Below are positions 26,769 through 33,963 of a DNA stretch of 49,067 nucleotides, in pieces. The notes beneath the pieces were generated by a model, which did not search any database, was not told where the DNA came from, and was given only the letters and a program-made list of their open reading frames with translations. This DNA comes from Bacillota bacterium. Lineage in GTDB: Bacteria > Bacillota > UBA4882 > UBA10575. A program made the position numbers and the translations under genes. The DNA lies in NCBI GenBank assembly GCA_012839115.1, contig DUNX01000037.1, positions 1-49,067 of the forward strand, given 5' to 3'. Within the stretch, counting starts at the first letter, position 1. Each line of letters opens with the position of its first letter.

Positions 26769-28110
26769 CGGGTTTTACCTCCTCAAGAAACTCAAGAAAT
26801 CTCGCCATCTTACCCATGGCTTGATAAAACTCCATTATTGCCAGGAGATAGTCATAGCCGGCTGCCAACTCTTCAAACCGGCACTGGTAAAGGGTGTTTT
26901 GCGCCGTCAAAACCTCCAGATTTTGGGCTGCGCCCAACTCATACCTAGCCCGGGTAAATTCATAATTCTCTTCCGCTTGTTTAAGGGTGAGGACGGCCAG
27001 TTCCAAACTGTCAATTTTTTCAGCAACCGCCAGGTGCTTCTGTTTTATCTCCAGTTTGATCCCTTCCACCGCCTGCCGGTAACTGTATTTCCTCTTTTCT
27101 ACTGCGGCTTCTTTCTCCTTAATCTCCGCCAGTTTACCGCCGCCGCTGAAAAGGGAGGCCTCCAACCCTAAGGTTACGGTGAAGGTGGGATCTGAAAACC
27201 CCGGAGATTTGCTTTGGTCCTCCGCGTACCTCCCCACCAGGGCCACGGTGGGTTGCCAAAACCCCTTGGCCATCTGCAAATTCTCTTCGGCGATGGCCAG
27301 GTAATACCGGAGGCCCGCCAGTTCCTGCCGACACTCCAAAGCGGTCCCGGTGGCCTCTTCCAAAGCGGGAAGGGAGAAATTCTTCTCCACTCCGGGAAGT
27401 TCCGCCAGGATCAATTCGTCCTCCCCTGTCAAGCCCAATAGGTTTTTGAGGTTCATTTCCGCCAAAGCCCGCCCGTGTTCCGTCCGGGCCAACCCTTGTT
27501 CCGCCTGGGAGAGACGGATCCGGGTTTCCAGGAGATCGGTCTTGGTGGCCGCTCCCAATGCCATCTTCAGCTCCACCATCTCCAGGTGTTCCTTGACGAT
27601 CTCCACCTGCCTGCGGCTGATCTCCAGGAGTCCCTTGGCTTTCAACAGATTCACGTAACCATTGACTGCTGAAGAGATTACCTCTTCCCGCCGTTTTTCA
27701 TAATCGGCCCGGGCGGCCGCCAGGCCAAGGCGGGCCATCTTAATCCCGGAACTCACCTTGCCGCCGGTATAAAGTGGCCAGCTCAAGGTAAGCCCGGTGG
27801 AATAGGATGGGTTGGTAATACCGCCACCAATCGGTAACGGTATTGGCGACGGCTCCGGATCGATCCTGGTCCCGCTTGCACTCAAGGAAAGCCCGGGCCA
27901 CCGGGCGGCCTCCGCCTTCTTCAGGTTCGCTTCAGCCTCGGCAACTGCAGCTCCGGCGGCGCCCAGGTTGATCTGATTTTCCAAGGCCATGGTCACCGCC
28001 TCTTCCAGGTTAATCCGCAGTGGGTTACTGCCGCCGGCCGCCGGCGGCGAAAAAAACAAGGCCAGGACAAGCAGGCCAAGGCCGATACCTGCCGCCTCTC
28101 TCTTTCCCAT
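26761..28110 (-). CDS. TolC-family outer membrane efflux channel
   Basis: A 449-residue outer membrane efflux protein. A signal peptide (GIGLGLLVLALFFSPPAAGG, ending near residue 25) is followed by two repeated outer-membrane-efflux domains of about 200 residues. Each is mostly long amphipathic helices; recognisable pieces are INLEEAVTMALENQ, GLTLSWPLYTGGKV and VTLGLEASLFSGGGKL. No lipobox Cys is seen. TolC channels are found only in cells with an outer membrane, so this gene is key evidence for a diderm envelope. The open frame continues to a GTG at 28125, but TGAGGAGATTGCGG precedes the ATG at 28110. It is the second gene of the tetR-led operon. Confidence 0.94.
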   Translation of the reverse strand: MGKREAAGIGLGLLVLALFFSPPAAGGSNPLRINLEEAVTMALENQINLGAAGAAVAEAEANLKKAEAARWPGLSLSASGTRIDPEPSPIPLPIGGGITNPSYSTGLTLSWPLYTGGKVSSGIKMARLGLAAARADYEKRREEVISSAVNGYVNLLKAKGLLEISRRQVEIVKEHLEMVELKMALGAATKTDLLETRIRLSQAEQGLARTEHGRALAEMNLKNLLGLTGEDELILAELPGVEKNFSLPALEEATGTALECRQELAGLRYYLAIAEENLQMAKGFWQPTVALVGRYAEDQSKSPGFSDPTFTVTLGLEASLFSGGGKLAEIKEKEAAVEKRKYSYRQAVEGIKLEIKQKHLAVAEKIDSLELAVLTLKQAEENYEFTRARYELGAAQNLEVLTAQNTLYQCRFEELAAGYDYLLAIMEFYQAMGKMARFLEFLEEVKPDA

Positions 28111-28151
28111 CCGCAATCTCCTCACTCCCTGTCTTCCATTCTTACCTGTAT

Positions 28152-28805
28152 TTACTGATTTCTCCCGGGTTTACAGGCTTTTTCACGGGCTCCTATTCCC
28201 TCAAAAAGAAGGTGGCAAATGAAATCAGCTGTTTCTTCCAGTGGAGAGTAATTCTCTCCAAGCATATGCATTTTCCCAAACTCCATAACTATGCCGGCAA
28301 AAGCGGTTGCAATTTGCCGGCTGTCCCAATCGGACCGCACCAAACCTTCGGTGACGCCTTTTTCAAATAGCACCCGGTTCAAACGGTAAAACTCTTTGCC
28401 CCACTGTTGCAACTTGTAATGAAATTCCGTAGTAAACTCGCGAATGTTATTAAGGATCACTTTCCCCAGGTGCGAGTCGCCAAAGACCCGCAGATACTCC
28501 AGGATAATCCAGTGAAACTTCTCACCGGTCGACAACTGCGGATCATCTTTAATCTTCATCCCGCGTTGCAGCAACGTGGAGAAAACCTCTTCCATCAGGC
28601 CGATAAAAAGCGCTTCTTTGCCTGGAAAATACCAGTACAAAGTACCCTTGGCCACGCCCGCCCGTTTGGTTATCTCGGAAATCGTGGCCGCGTGAAAACT
28701 CTTCTCGGCAAAAACCTCCGCCGCAGCCTGCAAAAGCCGTTCTTTTGTCTCTTCACCCTGCACCGGCTGGCCGTGTTGCGTGCGCGTGCCTTCTTCTTTC
28801 AGCAA
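28152..28805 (-). CDS. TetR/AcrR-family repressor of the efflux operon
   Basis: A 217-residue TetR-type regulator. The N-terminal helix-turn-helix (about residues 18-65) contains RLLQAAAEVFAEKSFHAATI and GVAKGTLYWYFPGKEALF, the family signature; the C-terminal ligand domain is alpha-helical and variable. It is the first gene of the operon and lies 41 bases before tolC, so it probably represses itself and the pump. The start is a TTG at 28805 with GGAGAGGAGGG about eight bases upstream. The first 17 residues are a polar extension partly encoded by an alternating CG tract (28777-28789). A candidate operator overlaps its promoter. Confidence 0.93.
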   Translation of the reverse strand: MLKEEGTRTQHGQPVQGEETKERLLQAAAEVFAEKSFHAATISEITKRAGVAKGTLYWYFPGKEALFIGLMEEVFSTLLQRGMKIKDDPQLSTGEKFHWIILEYLRVFGDSHLGKVILNNIREFTTEFHYKLQQWGKEFYRLNRVLFEKGVTEGLVRSDWDSRQIATAFAGIVMEFGKMHMLGENYSPLEETADFICHLLFEGIGAREKACKPGRNQ

Positions 28806-28894
28806 GCGTTTGCCCTCCTCTCCCGCGCGCGCGACTCGATCGGTTCAGGGCTTAAGCAGCAGTGGCGTAAGCGCTGTCTCTTTCTCGCGCGCGC

Positions 28895-28915
28895 GACTCG
28901 ACCGGGCGGTCAGTC
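28895..28915. promoter_or_regulatory. Candidate TetR operator
   Basis: GACCG-GG-CGGTC (28900-28911) is a perfect inverted repeat inside a longer imperfect palindrome, GACTCGACC to GGTCAGTC. It lies just downstream of the -10 box, at the predicted transcription start, a usual place for TetR-family operators. A second partial copy, GACTCGATCGGTTC, lies 62 bases downstream at 28833-28846. Confidence 0.55.
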
Positions 28916-28922
28916 AAAAAAT

Positions 28923-28951
28923 ATCATAACGGGAATATCTCACCGTGTCAA
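28923..28951 (-). promoter_or_regulatory. Sigma-A promoter of the tetR-tolC-adaptor-RND operon
   Basis: On the minus strand TTGACA (28946-28951), 17-base spacer, TATGAT (28923-28928). This is a near-consensus promoter, so strong expression would be expected without repression. The leader to the TTG start of the tetR gene is about 110 bases. Confidence 0.8.
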
Positions 28952-29051
28952 TATAAATATGGTATTTGTCACAAATTTGTCAAGTTGCAAATCCTCTGGT
29001 ACGCCTCTGCCTCTTTATGACCCCATAAAACCGTTTTATCTGCGATGGAAA

Positions 29052-29099
29052 TAAAAAATCCGCAGCCTGCCGCCGGAAAAAACCGGCAATGGCTGCGGA
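29052..29099 (-). terminator. Intrinsic terminator after the 75-residue gene
   Basis: The stem TCCGCAGCC (29059-29067) / GGCTGCGGA (29091-29099), with an inner GCCGG/CCGGC stem, is followed on the minus strand by TTTTTTATTT. It lies about 30 bases past the stop of the small gene at 29131-29358 and upstream of the efflux promoter region. Confidence 0.8.
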
Positions 29100-29130
29100 C
29101 GATAATCACTGTCCCGTATTGAAAATGGAC

Positions 29131-29358
29131 TTAAAATTCCACCGAAACCCATTCCCTTTGGTGCCATGCGCTCTCCGGAAACTTCTTCTTGAGTTCGCCG
29201 TGGAGTTGCTCCGGGGTTTTGACTTGCTTGATCTGTTCTACCTCTTTTTCAGCATCGGAATACCAGCGAAGGGCGCCGAGGTTTGTCAACGCGACAATTT
29301 TCTTTTCAAAATGATCCCTCCCGAGTAAAATATATATCCTTCCAGTAAAGTTTTCCAT
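29131..29358 (-). CDS. Small conserved-looking protein, possibly leaderless
   Basis: A 75-residue protein I do not recognise. It begins MENFTGRIYILLGRDHFEKK and has an amphipathic Glu/Lys-rich helix around residues 35-60; there is no signal peptide or membrane segment. The gene has its own promoter and a terminator, which supports it being real. The ATG has no Shine-Dalgarno site: the -10 box TATAAT ends eight bases upstream, so the predicted transcript starts about two bases before the ATG. No other in-frame ATG or GTG follows near an SD site. Function unknown. Confidence 0.65.
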   Translation of the reverse strand: MENFTGRIYILLGRDHFEKKIVALTNLGALRWYSDAEKEVEQIKQVKTPEQLHGELKKKFPESAWHQREWVSVEF

Positions 29359-29366
29359 TGTTAATT

Positions 29367-29395
29367 ATTATATCATTAGGGTATCATTGGATCAA
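29367..29395 (-). promoter_or_regulatory. Promoter of the small gene, adjacent to its ATG
   Basis: On the minus strand TTGATC (29390-29395), 17-base spacer, TATAAT (29367-29372). The -35 box overlaps the stop codon of the upstream oxidoreductase gene. The ATG lies eight bases after the -10 box, leaving an expected leader of about two bases. Confidence 0.65.
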
Positions 29396-30513
29396 TATTC
29401 AGCGGGTTGCGCGGTTGCTTTCTCTCCATGAACGCCTTGATAATCAGGGGTGTAGGACGGTTTTTCATCTACAGGAACCGGGACCCCTTCCGCCAGCGAT
29501 TCCAAAATGGCAAAGATGGTTTTGGCGTCGCCGAAAGCCATTTCCGGGGTTACGGCGATGGGCTCCTTACCGGTACAGGCATTGTAAAGGTTAAGCAGTT
29601 CATTGTGGAACCCCCGTTGCGGGCGGTAGGGGATCGCCCTGGCCGAGCCGTCGGCATAGGTCAGGTTGATTACTCCTGAGTTCCTGTCCGCCTGGTAAAT
29701 TTGGCCCTTATCCCCAATGATCCGCAAGCCCACCGGAGGGTCGATCAGTTCGCGCCCGCCGGCATAGAATGTATACTGGCCGGTAAGGCCGCTCAGGAAA
29801 CGCAAATTTACCTGCACTACCGCCAGCTGCCCCAGGGTGGAATCCTGGCGCCGGCCAAAGGCAAAAACCTCATCGATCCCGCCGAAGATGTGGCGGAGGG
29901 CCGCCATATCATGGACACCGCTGTCATAAAAGATCCCACCGGGAAACTCCGGGTGTTGCCGCCATTCTTTGGCGGCAAAAGTATCCTTGCGCATGTCGGC
30001 AGGGAAGTCCTGTATCCGGTGGTAAAAGAAATAGGCGGTTTCCCCGGTATGTCCCTCCCGCACCAGATCCCGGAGGATATTGACATCCTCGTTATAACGG
30101 TAGTTTTCCGCTATCAGGATCGGGACCCCGTATTTTTTGGCCAGTTCCATATGGGCTTTCGCCTGTGCCAAAGTGGGCGCCAACGGTTTTTCCCCAATAA
30201 TCGCCGGCGGTCTGCTTCTCCCGGAAACAACCTCCGCCACCCCGGCGGTTACTTTGTAATTGAGCTCAATCGGGACCATAATATCAATTACCTGCAGGTC
30301 GTCCCTGCCGGCCAGTTCCCGGTAGTCGGTATAGAGATCCTCCTCCAGTAGCCCAAGTGGGCCGGCCAAGGCCCGGGTTTTCTCCGGATCCAGATCGCAA
30401 AGGGCTGTGATCCGGAATTTATCACCCAATTCCTGATAAGCCGGGAGATGTAGGCGTTCAAAAGCCATCCCGGCGCCAATAATCCCTACGTTCAGTATAT
30501 TTGTTTGGGCCAT
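29392..30513 (-). CDS. Gfo/Idh/MocA-family oxidoreductase
   Basis: A 373-residue NAD(P)-dependent dehydrogenase of the glucose-fructose oxidoreductase/inositol dehydrogenase family. The N-terminal Rossmann fold has VGIIGAGMAFERLHLPAY (about 9-26) and the family motif GEKPLAPT with Lys109. The active-site part GGIFYDSGVHDMAALRHIFG supplies the conserved Asp and His, and the C-terminal alpha/beta domain follows. The substrate is probably a sugar, inositol or a related polyol derivative, but it cannot be read from the sequence. It stands alone between small genes, with GGGGGAGAGGAAG before the ATG; no transporter or kinase is adjacent. Confidence 0.9.
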   Translation of the reverse strand: MAQTNILNVGIIGAGMAFERLHLPAYQELGDKFRITALCDLDPEKTRALAGPLGLLEEDLYTDYRELAGRDDLQVIDIMVPIELNYKVTAGVAEVVSGRSRPPAIIGEKPLAPTLAQAKAHMELAKKYGVPILIAENYRYNEDVNILRDLVREGHTGETAYFFYHRIQDFPADMRKDTFAAKEWRQHPEFPGGIFYDSGVHDMAALRHIFGGIDEVFAFGRRQDSTLGQLAVVQVNLRFLSGLTGQYTFYAGGRELIDPPVGLRIIGDKGQIYQADRNSGVINLTYADGSARAIPYRPQRGFHNELLNLYNACTGKEPIAVTPEMAFGDAKTIFAILESLAEGVPVPVDEKPSYTPDYQGVHGEKATAQPAEY

Positions 30514-30530
30514 CTTCCTCTCCCCCTAGT

Positions 30531-30579
30531 ATAAAAGGCCAAACCCGGATAGTTTCAAACCCGAAGGTTCAAAACAGAA
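30531..30579 (-). terminator. Intrinsic terminator after the coiled-coil gene
   Basis: The stem AGGCCAAACC (30536-30545) / GGTTTGGCCT (30570-30579), with a further inner pairing, is followed on the minus strand by TTTATACT. It lies about 185 bases after the stop of the coiled-coil gene and just before the oxidoreductase ribosome binding site. Confidence 0.75.
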
Positions 30580-30596
30580 GGTTTGGCCTCTTGTCG

Positions 30597-30763
30597 TCTC
30601 TGCCCTGCGCAGATCTGCGCCGTGCATACTTGCGCGACATTTGCACGCATCTTGCCACACATAACCGTGCCAGGCAAGTGTACGCTGCGCAGGTAGGCAT
30701 ACGTGCGGGTGGGCGTTACGCATACTTACGTTGTACAGGTATGCACGGCGCCTGCATACAGTT
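30597..30763. repeat. Alternating-word repeat region with GCATAC motifs
   Basis: About 165 bases made of alternating purine-pyrimidine words. GCATAC occurs four times (near 30625, 30698, 30720 and 30752) and once inverted (near 30738). The palindrome GCGCAGATCTGCGC lies near 30606-30619, and TGCGCAGGTA/TGTACAGGTA variants recur. It is probably transcribed on the minus strand as a structured 3' region between the coiled-coil gene and the terminator. No frame with a ribosome binding site was found. Confidence 0.6.
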
Positions 30764-30952
30764 TCAGCTCTGCATGCTCTGTATTAACTGGGATATACTC
30801 CCCTCGATCTGGTTTAATTGCTGCTGGGCCATCTGCTCCGCCTGGGCCAATTGCTGCAGTAGTTGGGCGTTTCTCTGTTCCGCCTCCCGCAACTGGCTGC
30901 AAAGCTGGCTCATCTGCCCCAATGCCGACTGTAATTGTTGGTTGCTTAGCAA
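30764..30952 (-). CDS. Small Gln-rich coiled-coil protein
   Basis: A 62-residue protein that is one continuous amphipathic helix: heptads such as LREAEQRNAQLLQQLAQAEQ carry Leu and Gln at regular spacing. There is no membrane segment or signal peptide. The start is the TTG at 30952, preceded by GAGGGGGGAAGAAA with a 6-base spacer; the open frame begins ten codons earlier at 30982. It lies downstream of rtcB. Nothing in it identifies a function; a self-associating or partner-binding coiled coil is the only safe description. Confidence 0.65.
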   Translation of the reverse strand: MLSNQQLQSALGQMSQLCSQLREAEQRNAQLLQQLAQAEQMAQQQLNQIEGSISQLIQSMQS

Positions 30953-31166
30953 TTTCTTCCCCCCTCGGTCTATTTTCACCAACGATTTACAGTCTTCTCC
31001 GGAAAGGGGGGTTTTATGAAGAAGCGGAGCGAATTTTTTGCGGTAATTTCCGGCAGCCTGCTAAAACGCGTACGTACGCGGGAAAATCTTCTACTACCTT
31101 ATTGCCTGCAAGGGCTGCGTTATACTCTAAAGAGACGCAAGTGCGGGAAAATCTCCCCTACCCGCC

Positions 31167-32579
31167 TCAGCCTTTCAGAACCACCAGGGGCTTTAGGGCG
31201 GCTACCGGGGTTACCAGACCGGCCGTGACCATCGTCCTGATGACCTCATCCGAATCTTTATAGGCGCCCGGCGCTTCGTCACGAAGGTCCGAACCGGTCC
31301 CGCTGGCAACCAGGATCCCCTTTTCTTTGGTGGAGGCGTAAAAATCCTCCCAAGTAATGAGGGCCGCTTCCGTCTTTTTCCCCCGTGCCTTTGTCCTGCT
31401 CATCACCCGGCCTGCCCCATGATTAACTGAGTTTAAGGTCCGGCGGATCTCCGGCGTTGCCGTGATCACCCAGGACCTGGTCCCCATACTGCCGGGGATC
31501 AACGCCGGTTGCCCCGCTTTACGGTATTCCGCCGGCGTCCGCCGGTCGCCGGCAGGCAGCGCCCGGGTTGCCCCTTTCCTGTGGACCACCAGTTCCTGCC
31601 CGTTAATCTTCTCGATCTTGGCGATGTTATGCGCCACATCATAAACGGTCCAACTCGTAAAACCGCCGCCGAAAATCCCTCTCAAGACTTGCCGCGCCTT
31701 TTCCGCCATTGTTTGCCGGTTCGCCCAGGCGTAATTGGCACAGGCCGCCATGGCGCCCCAGTAGCTTTCCGCCTCCGGGGAACGCCAGGGCACACAGGCC
31801 AGGTCCGGGTGGGGCGGGCTGATCCCGTATTTTTTCATGGCCGGACGGCAAACCTTCTTCACGTAGTGCAAGGCGGTGCCGTTTCCCATCCTCCGGGAAC
31901 CGGAATGAACCATCACCACAACCTGGCCGGGAAAAAGGCGAAAAACCTCCGCCGCCTCCCGGGCAAAAACCTCCTCCACCACCTGGAGCTCGACAAAATG
32001 ATTCCCCGAACCCAGGGAGCCCAATTGCTTCCGCCCGTATTCCAGGAGTTCAGCAGGGATCCGGGAAGGTTCCGCCCCCGGCAGCGCCCCTTCTTCTTCT
32101 GTAACCCGGAGATCTCTTGTTACTCCCCAACCCCGTTCCACCAAAACCCCGGGGCCTTCTTGCAAAAGGCGCCGGAAATCCCGTTCCGGCAAGGTCAAAA
32201 CCCCGGCTTTTCCCTCGCCGGCAGGGATCTCCCGCCGGAAGGCCGCCAGCAACCGCTGACGGGTATCCTTTTTTGCCACCGCCGCGGCCTCCAGGTCCGT
32301 GGCCAAAAGCCTGACCCCGCAGTTGATATCTACGCCCACGGCTCCTGGGGAGATGACCCCGTCCTTGGTCCGGGTGGCTAAAACCCCGCCCACCGGCAGG
32401 CCGTACCCGGCATGGACATCCGGAAGGGCCAATACCTTATGAACTCCGGGTAAACCGGAGGCATTGACCAGTTGTTGCACGGCGGTTTCATCCAGTGTCT
32501 GCTCGAGTTCAGGGGTGAGATAGACCTCGATCCCCGGTTCGATCATAAGTAAATAGTCATTCACCCGCTGCCAACGCAT
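31167..32579 (-). CDS. rtcB: RNA-splicing ligase RtcB
   Basis: A 470-residue GTP- and Mn-dependent ligase that joins RNA 3'-phosphate (or 2',3'-cyclic phosphate) ends to 5'-OH ends, used in RNA repair. Metal-site motifs GVDINCGVRLL (Asp84, Cys87), GSGNHFVELQ and VMVHSGSRRMG are present; YDVAHNIAKIE, HRKGATRALPAGD and SVNHGAGRVMSR, the last with the histidine that carries GMP, complete the active site. The GTG at 32588 is part of the ribosome binding site AAAGGGGGTGAAGAAG, so the ATG at 32579 is chosen. No archease or rtcA lies next to it. Confidence 0.95.
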   Translation of the reverse strand: MRWQRVNDYLLMIEPGIEVYLTPELEQTLDETAVQQLVNASGLPGVHKVLALPDVHAGYGLPVGGVLATRTKDGVISPGAVGVDINCGVRLLATDLEAAAVAKKDTRQRLLAAFRREIPAGEGKAGVLTLPERDFRRLLQEGPGVLVERGWGVTRDLRVTEEEGALPGAEPSRIPAELLEYGRKQLGSLGSGNHFVELQVVEEVFAREAAEVFRLFPGQVVVMVHSGSRRMGNGTALHYVKKVCRPAMKKYGISPPHPDLACVPWRSPEAESYWGAMAACANYAWANRQTMAEKARQVLRGIFGGGFTSWTVYDVAHNIAKIEKINGQELVVHRKGATRALPAGDRRTPAEYRKAGQPALIPGSMGTRSWVITATPEIRRTLNSVNHGAGRVMSRTKARGKKTEAALITWEDFYASTKEKGILVASGTGSDLRDEAPGAYKDSDEVIRTMVTAGLVTPVAALKPLVVLKG

Positions 32580-32717
32580 CTTCTTCACCCCCTTTAAAGA
32601 AGAACACGGTTTTTTCCGGCCTTTGCAGGATATTTATATTTTCTACCGAATATATTTATATCATTTTCTTACCGTTCTTTACCAAAATGCAGGCAGACAG
32701 CCCGGCATTGGGGTTCT

Positions 32718-32732
32718 TTTTGTCTGAAAATT
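32718..32732. promoter_or_regulatory. CodY-like box upstream of the SPT-like gene
   Basis: The 15-mer TTTTGTCTGAAAATT matches AATTTTCWGAAAATT at 12 of 15 positions. It lies 40 bases before the ATG at 32772. CodY itself is encoded in the window. Binding is inferred from the match only; this region is AT-rich, which raises the chance of accidental matches. Confidence 0.4.
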
Positions 32733-32756
32733 TTTATTTTTTTAAAAAAATAAAAA
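32731..32756. repeat. Perfect 26-bp A/T palindrome before the SPT-like gene
   Basis: TTTTTATTTTTTT (32731-32743) is followed immediately by its reverse complement (32744-32756). The palindrome ends 15 bases before the ATG at 32772 and adjoins the CodY-like box. It has no spacer, so it would make a tight A-U hairpin just ahead of the ribosome binding site GAGGTG; on either strand it also provides a T-run. Confidence 0.7.
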
Positions 32757-32771
32757 AGTCGAGGTGCAATC

Positions 32772-33956
32772 ATGGATTTATTCGACAAATGCCGTGAATT
32801 TACCACTGCCAGGGAGATGGCAGCCGCCGGGATTTATCCATACTTCCACGAATTGCAAACCGGACAGGATACAGAGGTCACCATGAGTAACCAGGAGAAA
32901 GTCCTGATGTTCGGTTCCAATAACTACATGGGACTGACCGGCGACCCCCGGGTAAAAGCAGCCGCCGTCGCGGCTGTCGAAAAATATGGGACCGGTTGTT
33001 CCGGTTCACCATTTCTCAACGGCACCCTGGATATTCACGTCCAACTCCAAAAGAAACTCGCCGCATTCCTGGGCAAGGAGGACGCCCTGCTTTTCTCCAC
33101 CGGTTTCCTGGCCAACCTGGGCATTATCTCCGCCATCGCCGCCAAAGGCGACTATATCCTTTGTGACCGGGCCAACCACGCCAGTATCTATGACGGCTGC
33201 CGGCTTTCCTTTGCCAGGGTGGTTAAATATGACCACAATGACATGGCGGACCTGGAAGCGCACTTAAAAAGGTTGGGAACGGAAACTGGAAAACTCATTG
33301 TCACCGACGGGGTCTTTAGTATGGAAGGAGACCTGGCCAACCTCCCCGCCATTGTCGAACTCGCCCGGAAATACAATGCCCGGGTTATGGTCGACGATGC
33401 CCACGGTTTGGGGGTCTTGGGAGAAAACGGCCGCGGTACGGCTGAGTATTTCGGGGTGGAAGAAGAAATCGACATGGTAATGGGGACTTTCAGTAAATCA
33501 TTCGCTTCTTTAGGCGGTTTTTTAGCAGCCCCGGAAGAAGTCTGCCATTATATTAAGCATTTTTCCCGGCCTCTGATCTTTACCGCCAGCATGCCGCCGG
33601 CTTCGGTCGGGGCGACCCTCAAGGCCATGGAGATTATTGAGACAGAACCCGAACGCCGCCGCCACTTGCTGAAGATCGCGGCCAGGTTCCGCAACGGTCT
33701 GCTCGAAAAGGGCTTCAAAGTCAGCGAAGGGATCACACCCATCATTCCCGTGCTGGTCGGGGATATGGCCCAAACCTTCTATGCTTGTAAACTCCTTTTT
33801 GATTCCGGGGTATATGTGAATCCGGTGGTGGCCCCGGCCGTACCCCCTGATGCCACCATGATCCGGACCAGCCTCACGGCAACACATACGGAAGAACAGG
33901 TGGACCAGGCTCTGGAGCGTTTCGTCCGGGTTGGCCGGGAGTTGGGAATCATTTAA
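32772..33956 (+). CDS. Alpha-oxoamine synthase, serine palmitoyltransferase-like
   Basis: A 394-residue PLP enzyme of the family that condenses an acyl-CoA with an amino acid. The PLP lysine is Lys242 in MGTFSKSFASLGGF; His136 (NHAS), Asp208 and His211 (VDDAHGLGV) are the usual cofactor contacts. The motifs GIYPYFHELQ near residue 20, LMFGSNNYMGL, GCSGSPFLNGTLDIHVQL and GTFSKSFASLGGF resemble bacterial serine palmitoyltransferase more than glycine C-acetyltransferase (which has GTLGKALGGASGG) or BioF. No biotin or threonine-degradation genes are adjacent, but a short-chain dehydrogenase converges on its 3' end. GAGGTGCAATC precedes the ATG. Alternatives: KBL or BioF with relaxed specificity. 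Confidence 0.8.
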   Translation: MDLFDKCREFTTAREMAAAGIYPYFHELQTGQDTEVTMSNQEKVLMFGSNNYMGLTGDPRVKAAAVAAVEKYGTGCSGSPFLNGTLDIHVQLQKKLAAFLGKEDALLFSTGFLANLGIISAIAAKGDYILCDRANHASIYDGCRLSFARVVKYDHNDMADLEAHLKRLGTETGKLIVTDGVFSMEGDLANLPAIVELARKYNARVMVDDAHGLGVLGENGRGTAEYFGVEEEIDMVMGTFSKSFASLGGFLAAPEEVCHYIKHFSRPLIFTASMPPASVGATLKAMEIIETEPERRRHLLKIAARFRNGLLEKGFKVSEGITPIIPVLVGDMAQTFYACKLLFDSGVYVNPVVAPAVPPDATMIRTSLTATHTEEQVDQALERFVRVGRELGII

Positions 33957-33963
33957 TCCCCGG

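Larger units (their letters stand above)
28806..29051. other. Regulatory spacer upstream of tetR operon
   Basis: This stretch holds, going in the direction of minus-strand transcription, an AT-rich segment with the palindrome ACAAATTTGT, the sigma-A promoter, the candidate operator and about 90 bases of 5' leader containing two copies of a CG tract joined to GACTCGA (28824-28839 and 28886-28901). No gene is visible on either strand. Confidence 0.6.

Noticed and set aside
32772-33956. Simple call as BioF (8-amino-7-oxononanoate synthase) or glycine C-acetyltransferase
   Set aside because: The key lysine and substrate-loop motifs fit serine palmitoyltransferase better, and no biotin or threonine dehydrogenase genes are nearby; kept only as an alternative.
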